Shown one piece after another: positions 13,501 to 25,000 of a stretch of DNA of 64,000 bases; the first letter of the stretch is position 1; every line of letters begins with the position of its first letter. The notes under the pieces were generated by a model that worked only from the letters and a program-made list of their open reading frames with translations, was not told the DNA's origin and searched no databases. The position numbers were made by a program, and so were the translations under genes. The DNA is from Amyelois transitella (Eukaryota > Arthropoda > Insecta > Lepidoptera > Pyralidae), in NCBI RefSeq assembly GCF_032362555.1, contig NC_083525.1, positions 853,501 through 917,500 of the forward strand. The letters run 5' to 3'.

Positions 13501-13950
13501 ACTATTCACACCGAACATGCACCTACTCGACCTATCTTTAGCCGGAGACGAAATATTTTCACGTTAGATGGCTTCTAGTAGTGATTACATGATATTCATC
13601 TTGTTTCATCACTACAAAAAATGTAAAGGGCATCCCACCGGCGGATGACGCATCGATCGCTGACCAAGCCTAACGAATGCCATTGATTTGTTACAATACC
13701 AATAAAATTGTGAGAATTGAATGCATTAGACCCATTTGATTACTCAAACAAGCAAGAAAATGGATAAACAACATGCTTCTGTCTAGATTTTTTCCAGACA
13801 AGCCCAAATCGTCTTTCAACTGTCGGCAAAAATAAGAAAGGTTTTTTCGTCCTAATACAAATGTTAAAGCAAAAATATACACTTACCATCATAGCGCTCA
13901 GCCTGTTCAGCGAGCTTTGCTTTATACACATTATCTTCCCTTTCCGACAT
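10524..13950 (-). CDS. 14-3-3epsilon: 14-3-3 protein epsilon, first two coding exons
   Basis: The product is a dimeric cytosolic adaptor that binds phospho-Ser/Thr peptides and acts in Ras/MAPK, Hippo and cell-cycle signalling. Exon 1 (13887-13950) begins at an ATG and encodes [20 protein letters not shown] plus D, the epsilon-type N-terminus. Exon 2 (10524-10687) continues in frame with EMVEAMK, then [19 protein letters not shown] and [12 protein letters not shown]. Those are helices alpha-A to alpha-C, including the amphipathic-groove Lys and Arg of YKNVIGARR. Splice sites: G|gtaagt after exon 1, ttgtag| before exon 2 and AAG|gtaagt after exon 2. The protein is normally about 250-260 residues; only the first 76 are here and the rest must lie left of the window. 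Between helices alpha-A and alpha-B this exon is three residues longer (SRNVSDNE against the shorter SMDVE of the fly). The intron between the two exons is 3.2 kb. Confidence 0.95.
10750..10860 (-). repeat. Family B fragment
   Basis: Only the 3' part is present, from 'acatagtcacgtctttat' through 'gaattgaaattcaaatagtg', in 14-3-3 epsilon intron 1. Confidence 0.7.
11256..11304. repeat. 22-bp-arm hairpin in 14-3-3 epsilon intron 1
   Basis: Left arm 11256-11277 (ctctgtgggaacacaggtca…) pairs with 11283-11304 (…tgacctgtgtccccacagag) across a T-rich loop, with one mismatch. The 49-bp unit sits in intron 1 (10688-13886), which otherwise shows only AT-rich single-copy-looking sequence. Confidence 0.75.
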
Positions 13951-14080
13951 CTTAGATGACAAATGATTTTTCACTAACTAAAACCGAATCGCCAGGTCAC
14001 TAATTCACCAAGATGGCCGCGCCCGCCAACCGAATCCGAATTCGATCTTCAACTAAACTCCGCCCATGACGTCATTGAAA
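13951..14080 (-). promoter_or_regulatory. 14-3-3 epsilon promoter/5'UTR candidate
   Basis: Directly upstream of the epsilon ATG are a YY1-like 'aagatggccgc' (14010-14020) and a perfect palindromic CRE, TGACGTCA (14067-14074). Both are common at insect housekeeping promoters. The start site itself is inferred. Confidence 0.45.
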
Positions 14081-14417
14081 TGGCAACTTCCGTTAATTTC
14101 ATTATTGCCATATCAAAAAATCAACATCTTTCAACCTCATAGTCAAAACTCTGAACCAATTTTAACAAACTATATTAACCCGCCTAAAATTAATCAAGAA
14201 CATTCCTTGACTAATTTATATTCCATACAAAGTAAGAAACAATCAGGTTATCTGTTCGGGAAACACCATGATACAGACAGCATTCAATATCCGGTATATT
14301 TGTTCGGCTGGAAAGTTGTGAATATGATTTCCGCTATCAAATAACCCTTAAAATTTATAATAAAGAACCCTTAAATTAAAATAGATAGGTACGGAATATA
14401 AAGTTCGTATTCCGTGT

Positions 14418-14586
14418 GTGGTAACTAGCTACAACTATTGTTAGGACTGTGACGGCCATAATCGCTAATCTGGCAACACTGCCGGTCTGTCAGGGCGCTT
14501 TGTACTGTGGGTATTGTACATTCTTGGTTTTCGGCAAGGGCCGTAGGACCTAGAAACATGGCGAGGGTGAGAAGTACAGGATACAT
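14418..14586 (-). CDS. Possible small secreted peptide, doubtful
   Basis: An ATG at 14584-14586 (read on the minus strand) opens a frame of about 53 codons. It starts MYPVLLTLAMFLGPTALA, which looks like a signal peptide ending in ALA, followed by a short tail with four Cys (QEC, QCC and SC). I recognise no family. It lies between the divergent 14-3-3 epsilon and PHF12 genes. Flanking GC-rich sub-repeats ('cgccttccctcg' twice, 14595-14660) suggest repeat DNA, so this may be chance. Confidence 0.18.
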
Positions 14587-14639
14587 TCGCTTATCCTCGC
14601 CTTCCCTCGCGCTGAAGTCGCCTTTTTGTGCACGAGACA

Positions 14640-15660
14640 AAGAGCCTCGCCTTCCCTCGTGAGTAGAAAAAAGTGCATGGCGCTTCGTTCTGCTATTAAT
14701 TCTATTGATTTTCCATCGAAGCTCTGTAATTTAAGCCACTAAAGCTTTGTAAGCAGCCGTTGCTTTTTCTCAATTTCATTAAATAGGTTCAGTGGTTTAG
14801 GCGTGAAAACGTAACAGACAGACAAAGTTAAGCACGGGCTCTACGACACCCAGTAAAAATATTATAAAATAATAAATAATTTGCAGTTATGTACGCAAAA
14901 TAAATTCTAAACTACATACTTTATTCATTAGTTTAACTTAAACATTCCCATAGACCAGTATCGATATCAATAAGGCAACACTGGTTTTTATAAAACACCA
15001 CATAACACAACACTACCCTATACTTTATGGAAGTGTACACTTCTTTTCTCCCGCTCTGCTCCTTTCACAGAGCTCTTCTATGCTGTTTTAGCGGGAGCGA
15101 TGATTCGGCTCGACCGCCACCAAAGGGAAGGTCTTCCGCCAGGCTAGGTGTTATGCCTGGGGAACCGCGGTTCGGACGATGTTGTGTCGGAGGTTGTATT
15201 TATGCTCCAATCTCTGAAATCTTTGAAATCGCTATTTAGATTTTTCGCTGCTATTGGTTGAGCGCGTCAATTTCTTCGCGATGATTGACAGTAGTTGTTT
15301 GATTTGATGTTGTGACGAGTGGCGTAGAGATGTCGCCACACTGTTATTTATGAATCCACATCCACAGTAATAATAAAGCTAAAATATTTTTATGTTTGTA
15401 AGGAATAAACTCAAAAACCGATTTCAAAAATTCTTTCACCTAGGGGTTGGCTCCATTTAAGAGATCTTCCTAATTATGAACAGCATTAAGCGTTTAAATA
15501 AAAAAAAACATTATATAGCGTTGTCAAAAACTAAATAGGTAGTGGCAATGTCAAGGATGTCTATTATCACTTTATGATATTAAATTAACCACTGAGATGA
15601 TCATAAGCAAATACAAATACGCATTTTACTGTAACTGAACTATGGAATATCCTGTATACT
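14640..15660. other. Intergenic AT-rich stretch with dispersed repeats
   Basis: Contains a degraded repeat at about 14690-14860 ('ttcagtggtttaggcgtgaa'), a DRE-like TATCGATA at 14959-14966, and a dispersed repeat at 15119-15220. The last has 'tatgcctggggaaccgcg' and recurs at 30716-30790. No gene was seen. Confidence 0.5.
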
Positions 15661-15680
15661 TTTGTATGCTTTTAATCAAC

Positions 15681-15753
15681 TATCGATATTGGACCATCGA
15701 TTGGCGACGGCAACACTAGTAGTGTCAAAATAACGTTCGGCCGGCCGCCATTT
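15681..15753 (+). promoter_or_regulatory. PHF12 core promoter motifs (DRE and YY1-like)
   Basis: A perfect DRE octamer TATCGATA (15681-15688) is followed by a YY1-like 'gccgccattt' (15744-15753), about 250-330 bp before the PHF12 ATG. The combination is typical of insect TATA-less housekeeping promoters. The start site is inferred to lie near 15760. Confidence 0.5.
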
Positions 15754-16007
15754 TTCACCTGAAAGTTGTCTGTTTATGTCGGAATATTGTTTAGTCTAAC
15801 TATAATTATCGAATTTTTTAAGTACTGTTATTAGTAAATTTAGGTCTATGCATAATGTAATTAGTATTTTTTGGCAAATTTGCTTGTCAAGCCTTTCTGA
15901 TACACAAAAAAATTCGTTTCATAGTACTTTTGTCAAATTGCATTATTTCTCTATATTTTGTTCTATAGCAATTAAATTACATATTAAGTGACATCAAGGC
16001 TTGCAAA

Positions 16008-19000
16008 ATGTCTAACGTAAGCTATGACTTGGATACTTCGGGTGGGCTTATGCCGGTTAGTATTAATTTTTTATGAGTTTTTGACATCGTGATTGTGCAG
16101 CGTTGGTTTGCTGGTTTACATAAAACCATTACCGTCCCAATTTCAGGCATGTAGCATCCAAACTGCTTTATTTTCCTTGCTATCACATTTACAGTGGTTA
16201 GACCAGAGTCACTCTCTGTAGTTAGCTAGTCTGAACTAATTCAAATTCAAACTTTTATTTGCATAATATGAGTACAACAAAGTACTAACGTGATATTAAG
16301 TAATATTCTTGAGCTTTTTTCATACATTGCATTTCTTTCAGCTCATTCGAGCCCTGATCAAGCCTCCAGATGAAGAAGTAAATGCCCCGAAGCCAAAGAA
16401 ACCTCAGCATCCATACTATAAGAGACCTGGTAAAGGACACAACCATGACTCTTGTGACGCATGCGGTGAAGGAGGAGATCTAATTTGTTGCGACCGATGT
16501 CCTGCTAGTTTCCATCTTGGATGCTAGTAAGTAGCCTATACAATAGCTTTTTAAGACTAACTATTTATTTTACAATTAAAAGAATTACTAATACTGGGAA
16601 AAAATGTGTCCTGAATTATATTGGGCTTAAAGTTACCCATTACTTTAAATGTACATGATTTGGCGGGATGTAGAAAACATAAATAATTAATAATAAATAA
16701 ATATATACTGATTACAAAGATTGAGTGGTAAAACTCTTGAAACGGGCCACCGCCGGAGAGGGTTGGGGAGGGGGAGGGGGTAACACCCCCCTCCCGTGAC
16801 CCCCCCTTGCCGGAAGCCTATAGTTTTTTTTTATGAATTTTTAAAGTTTTCATATAAAATGTGTAAAGAGGGATGAAGGGGTGAAGGGGAGTTGAACCTA
16901 ATCTAACCTATACTAGACTTTTTTGACTCAGTTTGAACACTCCGCTCGCTTTGCTCGCTCCGCTTTGGTGGTTTACACCAGACTAACCTAACCTAACCTA
17001 GTTTGATTTGTGACCAACTTGTTTTTTTCATTGCGGGGGGCGGTAGCCCCAACAACACCCCCTCTCCCGTGACACCCCCTTGCCGGAAGCCTATAGTTTT
17101 CTTTTACGAATTTTTAAAGTTTTCATATAAAAAGTGTGCTAAAGGTCATTAACCGCCAGATGGGCAAGGGGGGGGGGGAGTAAGAAGGGATGAAAGGGGT
17201 GAAGGGGAGTTAAACCTAACCTAACCTATACTAGACTTTTTTGACTCAGTTGGAACGCTCCGCTCGCTTCGCTCGCTCCGCTTTGGTGGTTTACACCAGC
17301 CTAACCTAACCCAGTTTGATTTGTGACCAATTTGTATTTTTCATTGCGGGGGTCTAACGCCCCCCGACCCCCCCGACAGCGACAGCTATTTTCGAAGTCA
17401 GTAGATAAGATGACAGTAGCACATAACCAAAACGGCGGATTGCGTTCTGTTCATAGTTAGTGTCTTTTTTGTTTTTACTTTTAAGCAAAGTTTTTGACAA
17501 AATTTTTAGTGCTAAAATATATTAATTAATGTATTGTACATGTTTAATGGACAAACTAATTATGTAATACTAAATTAACACAGTTTACAATGACAAACCG
17601 AAAATATTGCGTTTTGTTTAGTGCAATTTTTAAGATTTTCAAAAATTCATATAAAAAAAAGGGGGGGCTTCCGGCAAAAAAAAATACTTGGCCCCCAAGT
17701 ATTTTTTTTGCCGGTCATACAAACCCTCCCCCACCCTCCCCACCCTCTCCCCAACCTCTCTGGCGGTGGCCCGTTTTAAGAGTTAAGCCATAAATACTTA
17801 TATTGATAAACATCTATCAACCCACATTAATCTGAGAAAGTATTTTGAATGTTTTATTGTATTATTTTCCATTCTTATTATTATATCTTTAGTGACCCGC
17901 CTCTTGATGAGGATGACATCCCCGCGGGGCTGTGGCTGTGTCGGGAGTGCCAGGCCTCCGATGACAAGGCCCCTAGTTCCAGAAGCAGCCGGGCTCAGTC
18001 ACCAGCTGATAAATCTGACGCAGAGAAGAAAACTAGGCAAGTTTTAATTATTCGTCAATAATCAATAATTATGTATATATAATGTAACTGACAAACCACT
18101 TACTAAGTCTTAGTGCACAAGCAATCCTACAACACAATTTTTTGCCAAACTGTGTTGTGCAAATATAGAAATCTATCTGAGACAGTGATATAAGCTCCAA
18201 GTAAAAATTTTTTTAAATCTTCTAGAGAAACATTTGAAAACACATGTGAGTGATATACACGCATCAGCTTTTAGTTGCTAGTGTATAAAAAAATAAGGAG
18301 CACTCCATCTCTTTCCCACGAATGTCATAAAAGGCGACTAAGACTTACGCTTTATACACTTGTGATTCTTCTTTTAGACTATGGGCCAGCAACCTGTCAC
18401 TATTTGAATCTCAACTCTATCATTACGCCTATCGGTTGAATGTGGCCAATCACTCCTTCAAGACTGCTAGCTCCATCTACCCCGCAAGGGATAAAGACGT
18501 GATCAGAAAATTAAGTAATTTATCATCGTTACCAGGTCTCTCCGCAGCCGCGTCAACTCCAAACGCAGCAAGAGCCGTGACGACGAGGACAAGGAGCCGG
18601 AGAAGGAGCCCACACCCATGGAAATCTTGGTGCGGGCCGCCAAGATCATGAACCCCAGGCAGTTTGAGCTGCCCAGCGATATGAAGATCAAGTTTGCGTT
18701 CCCGGGAACTGAAAAAGGTTGGATCATGTTTCTTGTTCAGAAATGTTATGGTTTAAGGAAAATGTGCTGTGTGGTTTCACGGCATAAATAGGAAAAGAAT
18801 AGAACTCCACTTCATTTCGTTACGATATCCATGGGAACCGTCCCGTTCCTATACTCCTCTGAAATGGCTTGACCGATTCTCATGAAATTATGTGAGCTTA
18901 TTGAGTAGGTCCGAGAATCAGCCAACATCTATTTTTCATACCCCTTAGTGATAAGGGTTCTCCACCCTTAACATTTTTTTTATCTAGGAATTACGTTAAA

Positions 19001-22000
19001 ATATTTATATGGCATAACAATGTTTGCGAGGACAACTAGTTTATGGATAGAACTCTTAACCTTTCTAGTATTTATGTTATAGATATATAAGGGAGAAGGT
19101 TTGTTTTTTGCTTTTATTTAAAGCATTTTTGTTAGCTGACCTCTTACTTATTTTTATGCTGGCAACATTAGGATATAGAATAGGGAGTCTGTGGTAGGAG
19201 ATGTAAGACATTAAAAGATGTGTTTTGAAGAAGTCTAATAAAATAAGAAAATTTACGATGCCGAACTGTTTCACATACATACATACATACAAATGATCAC
19301 GTCTATATCCCTAGCGGGGTAGACAGAGCCACCAGTCTTGAAAAGACTGATAGGCCACGCTCAGCTGTTTGGTTAAGTGATAGAATTGAGATTCAAATAG
19401 TGACAGGTTGCTAGCCCATCGCCTAAAAGAAGAATCCCAAGCTTACAAGCCTATCCCTTAGGCGCCTTTTACGACATCCGTGGGAAATAGATGGGGTGGT
19501 CCTATTCATTTTTGTAACGGTGCCGGGAACTACACGGCACTGTTTCACATATATATTCATACATACATACATAAAATCACGCCTCTTTCCCGGAGGGGTA
19601 GATAGAGACTACCTCTTTCCACTTGCCACGATCTCTACATATTTCCTTCGCTTCATCCACATTCATAACTCTCTTCATGCAAGCTCGGCGGTTTCGGGTA
19701 CTTTTGACCTGACCCTTTACCAGGACGTCCTTAATTTGATCAAGATACGTTCGTCTAGGTCTTCCCACTCCGACCTTTCCCTCCACACTCTCCTTGTATA
19801 TCTGCTTAGTCAAACCGCTTTCATTCATCCTCTCCACATGACCGAACCATCTTAACATACCCTTTTCTATTGTTTCACATATGTATAAACAAACATACAT
19901 ACATATGGTCACGTCTATATCCCTTGCGGGGTAGACAGAGCCAACAGTCTTGCAAAGACTGAATGGCTACGTTAACGATAGAATTGAGATCCAACTAGTG
20001 ACAGGTTGTTAGCCCGTCGCCTAAAAAAGAATCCCAACTTTGTAAGCCTATCCCTTAGTCGCTTTTACGACATCCATGGGAAAGAGATGGAGTGGTTCTA
20101 TTCTTTTTGTATTGGTGCCGGGAACCACACGGCACTGTTTCACATATACATATATTCATACATACATACATAAAATCACACCTCTTTCCACTTGCCACGA
20201 TCTCTGCATACTTCCTTCGCTACATCCACATTCACAACTCTCTTCATGCAAGCTCGGCGGTTTCGGGTACTTTTGACCTGACCCTTTACCAGGACGTCCT
20301 TAATTTGATCACATATTTATTTATTTATTTTATTTATTTATTTATTTATTGTGACAAAAACGGTTTACACCTATTACAATTATCACACTTTACAATTTGA
20401 AACACAGGTATATCATATTAAGTTAACCATATTAAATCATATAAAAAATTTGAATAATGTAATTAAATTTGAATACACATAAATTGAAAACAACAAAAAT
20501 AATATTTTAAAAATTTTGTCAATAAAAGTTTTGTCCGTCAGATCTTATATTTAATACAATAATTAAGTTAATCACTTTCGTCAGTGTGAGTGTTATTGGT
20601 ATTAAACATATATATTTTATATATATGATAGATGGCACCAAGAACGGCACCTCGTCCCTGGTGACGGTGGACGCGTGGGGCTGCGTCCCGCTGCCGGCCA
20701 AGAGCTGCTACGTGTGCGAGGGCACCTGCAAGTCCGCACCGCTGCTGCAGTGCGACTACTGCCCGCTGCTGTTCCACCAGGTAACGGATACATACATACA
20801 TATAAATAAACTAGAGGCCGCCCGCGACTTCGTCCGCATGGAAACCCTATCAATCCCGCGGGAACTCTGGGATGAAAAGTAGCCTATGTGTTATTCTGGG
20901 TCTTCAGCTACCTACATACCAAATTTCATGGTGATCGGTTCAGTAGTTTTTGCGTGAAAGATTAACAAATATCCATACATCCATACAAACTTTCGCCTTT
21001 ATAATAGTAGTAGGATAAATAATAAATATATACGGGACAAATTACACAGATTGAGTTAGCCTCGAAGTAAGTTCGAGACTTGTGTTACGAGATACTAACT
21101 CAACGATACTATATTTTATAATATAAATACGTATATACATAGATAAACATCCAAGACCCAGGCCAATCAGAGAAAGTTCGTTTCTCATCATGCCCTGGCC
21201 GACATATAGTCACGTCTATATCCCTTACGGGGTAGACAGAGCCGACAATCTTGAAAAATTATCAGTTGTATGGCTTTAATGATGGATTTGACATTCAAAT
21301 AGTGACAGGTTGCAATAGGATTATTAGCCTTTCCCTTACTCGCTTTTCACGACGTCCATGACATTGTTCTCGTTATATTTTCAAAATACATATATTTGTT
21401 CCTTAAATAATGTACTGTATGCCTTTATTTTAGGCCTAATTATGATTCTTATCAACCAGCAGATTATTATTTTCTTTTTAAAAAATCCTTCTAAATATAA
21501 CACAAGACTTTTGAATGTATTTAATGTTGTTTGTCCAACCTCTTTAGGTAAAAAACATTGTTTGTTTGTCTCCAGGATTGCCTGGACCCGCCGCTGACAG
21601 CACTCCCGACTGGCAGATGGATGTGTCCCAATCACGTGGAACAATACATTGTGAGTTGTCTTTTGGTTTCTCTGTTTCATACATACATACATACATAAAA
21701 TCACGCCTCTTTCCCGGAGGGGTAAGCAGAGACTAACTCTTTCCACTTGCCACGATCAAGATTTCTGCATACTTCCTTCGCTTCATCCACATTCATAACT
21801 CTCTTCATGCAAGCTCGGCGGTTTCGGGTTTCGGCTGTTTCATGCATACATATATATATTCATGTTTGTATAAGGTGAAGACAGGGTCTTAAAAAGACTA
21901 AAATACCGCGTTTAGCTGTATGGCTCAGTGATAGAATTGAGATTAAAATAATGACAGGTTGCGAGCTCATCATCGCCTTTAAGAGGAATCTCAACGTTTT

Positions 22001-25000
22001 CTTAGTCGCTATACTTATAATATAAATGCGGAAACCACTGAACCGATTTGGATGAAATTTGGTATGGATATAGTTGGAGACCTGCGAAAGGAAATAGGCT
22101 ACTTTTTATCGTAGGAAACTAAAGCAGTTCGAGGAAAATTACATTTCGGGCATGCTGATTGTAACATCAATGATCTGGCACATTGATTGTTAGGTTGTAG
22201 GCTGGTTTCCAATCATTTTAAGAATAAAACTACTGGCCAAAGAAAAGAATACAATAATTTTTTTTTCAAAATTGGATACAAGGTATCACTTATTGACGTC
22301 ACATAACTTAAATCTAATTACAACTACTACCGCTTCCAAAGCGCATGCGTAGAAGAAGCAGCTGAACAAACTACACTGACGTCGATTTATAATCTTTCTG
22401 ATGCGGGCAATGTCGCAGGTAAAAGATAATGTTCCAAATTGGGAAAGGTTACACAGATCAGTCTGCCGTGTGGTTCCCGGCAGCAATATAAAAAAGAATA
22501 GGAACACTCCATCTCATTTCCCGTGGATGACGTAAGAGGCGAGTTAGAGATAGGCTTTTAAACTTGGGATTCTTATTTTAGGCGATGGGCTAGCAACCTG
22601 TCACTTTTTGAATCTCAATTCTATCATAAAGCCAAAAAGCTGAACGTGGCCTGTCAGTCTCTTCAAGACTGTTGGCCCTGTCCACCCCGCAAGGGAAATA
22701 GACGTGACTATATGTATGTATGTACACAGGTCAGATCGGAGTCTTTTCATGTAAAAACCTCAAAATAAAAACTTAAATTGTACACAGGACTGGAAATTGG
22801 TGAATTCTATATCGGCGACTGAACGCGTGGCATTGTGGGATAAGTTCTCCGGGCCCATTGACCAGCACACCATCAAGTTGGACTTCATCAGGCGAGCGAA
22901 GAACAGGGCTCCGTGCTTCAGGTAATCCCGGTTGAGTGGAACTTCTTTGTCTACCTCCTGGGATGTCTGTGAGTTTGTTGTATTCGTTCGTGCCATTTTT
23001 GAATTGCCGCTTCTCATTTGTAAACGCAAACTCAAAAAGGCCAATCGAGATTCATTCATATAATCACGTTTATATCGCTTGCGAGGTAGACCTTATTTTA
23101 TGTATTTAATAGTTAAATTTTATGTATTTAATAGTTAAATTTTATGTATTTAATAGTTAAATTTTATGTGTTTAATAGTTAAATTTTATGTATTTAATAG
23201 TTAAATTTTATGTATTTAATAGTTAAATTTTATGTATTTAATAGTTAAATTTTATGTATTTAATAGTTAAATTTTATGTATTTAATAGTTAAATTTTGTT
23301 TGCCTTTTTCTATTCTGACTGCTAGCTCTTAGTTTTTTGAGTTGGTCCTGTTGATATGGTGTCAAGTCAGCCTTTACTTTGATAGACAGAGCTAACAGTC
23401 TTGAAAAGACTTGATATTTCCCACTTTTAGCTGTTTGGCTTAAAATGATAGAATTGAGATTGAAATTGTGACAGGTTGCTAGGCCATCGCTTAAAAGAAG
23501 AATCCCAAGTTAATACGCCTATCGCATAGTCGCATTTTACGATATCCATGGGAACGTGATGGGAGTGTTCCTATTCTTTTTTTTTATTGGTGCCGCGAAC
23601 CGCACGGCACATTTTTTTAAACTTATGCACGTAAAATGTACAACAGGTGGACTTAATGCTACGAAGCATTCTCTGCCAGTCGAACCTTTGGACCAAACTG
23701 AGATGGACTTACGGGTGGTGCGATAACTGAAAATAATATGATTCACCAATCCATCTTGTTTCCATGAATGTCGTAAAAGGCGACTAAGGGATAGGCTTAC
23801 GAACTTGGAATTCTTCTTTTAGGCGATGGGCTAGCAACCACTGTCACTATTTGAATCTCAATTCTATCATTAAGCCAAATAGCTGAATGTGGCCTATCAG
23901 TCTTTTCAAGACTGTTGGCGCTGTCTCCTCCCACAAGGGATTTAGACGTGACCATATGTATGTATGTATGATTCACCAGCTATTCGAACCTCGCGTTATT
24001 GTTTGTTTGTTTGTAATATCATTATTGCATAGAAATTTACACAGTAACAAGAAAATATTACATACATAGTTATAAAAGAAACAAATTTGGTTGACTGGAA
24101 GAAATCCTATCGGGGATAAGTCCGCCATTGTACATATTCTTCTAAATCCAATAACTGTTTTGTAATTTGTTATATTTATTTTTATGTACTTACTGCACAA
24201 AGAGCAGAGCACAGAGTTTACAAACAAACAAACAATCACTTGCAATGGCGGACTTGTCCCATGAACCGATCTCTTCCAGTCAACCGGCATTATATATTTA
24301 TTTAACACATAGACTGCCATGTCAGTCACCGGTGACTGACAGGTATATAATCTTTGTATTAGCAAATCTACTATGGCACGCTACGTGTTAATAGTCAGTA
24401 TTGTGTTGTTGTCCATCCAGGGAGAAGATCCCCGAGGAGGAACGCCCCCGCGTGGCCGTCCCCAGCATGGTGAAGTACCACTACAGCAACCCGCCGCCGC
24501 TGCTGCCCAGTCGCAGGGAGCACGTGCGGTGCACTAACGGTAACTACTACACTACTACTGTACTGCTACTGTACTACTACTGTAATACTACTGCACTACT
24601 ACTGTACTACTACTGTTATACTACTGCACTACTACACTGCTACCTCACTACTACTGCACTACTATACTACTACTGCACTACTACTACTATACTACTTCTA
24701 CACGACTACTACTTACTATGTACTACAATGGTGAAGCTTACAATTGGCTAGTTGACTTTTCAAGTTGGTCTTATAAAGTTCATATTTGTTATTTCAGCCA
24801 AAAGAAAAATATAAAAATATATAATATATATTTTCTCTCGTCCACATTTCTCTTCATTGTGAAGTTGACGTAATTGGAGAAAATGCTGCAGTGCAGTTTG
24901 TTACCTCTCCTTCTGCACTGATACGGAAGCAACAGTAAACATCAGTTTTAAGTAATTTATTTGACGTTAACCAGTTTTGTAAAACCGAAAGATTTATGAC

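Larger units (their letters stand above)
18718..20631 (+). other. PHF12 intron 4
   Basis: Holds two family B copies and two LINE-A fragments (listed separately) in the order B, LINE-A, B, LINE-A, all on the minus strand, plus an (ATTT)n run at about 20313-20350. The section 18720-19270 shows no named repeat except a short 'gaccgattctcatgaaatt' block typical of family C relatives. Confidence 0.6.

Noticed and set aside
16970-17310. Telomere-like (CCTAA)n stretches
   Set aside because: The period is six (cctaac), only three or four units, and they belong to the inverted-repeat element; insect telomeres use TTAGG with period five.
23093-23297. CRISPR-like array
   Set aside because: Units are contiguous with no spacers and the genome is animal; it is a minisatellite.
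24401-24751. Frame rich in Tyr/Thr after PHF12 exon 8
   Set aside because: Translation of the (TAC)n microsatellite past the exon 8 donor.
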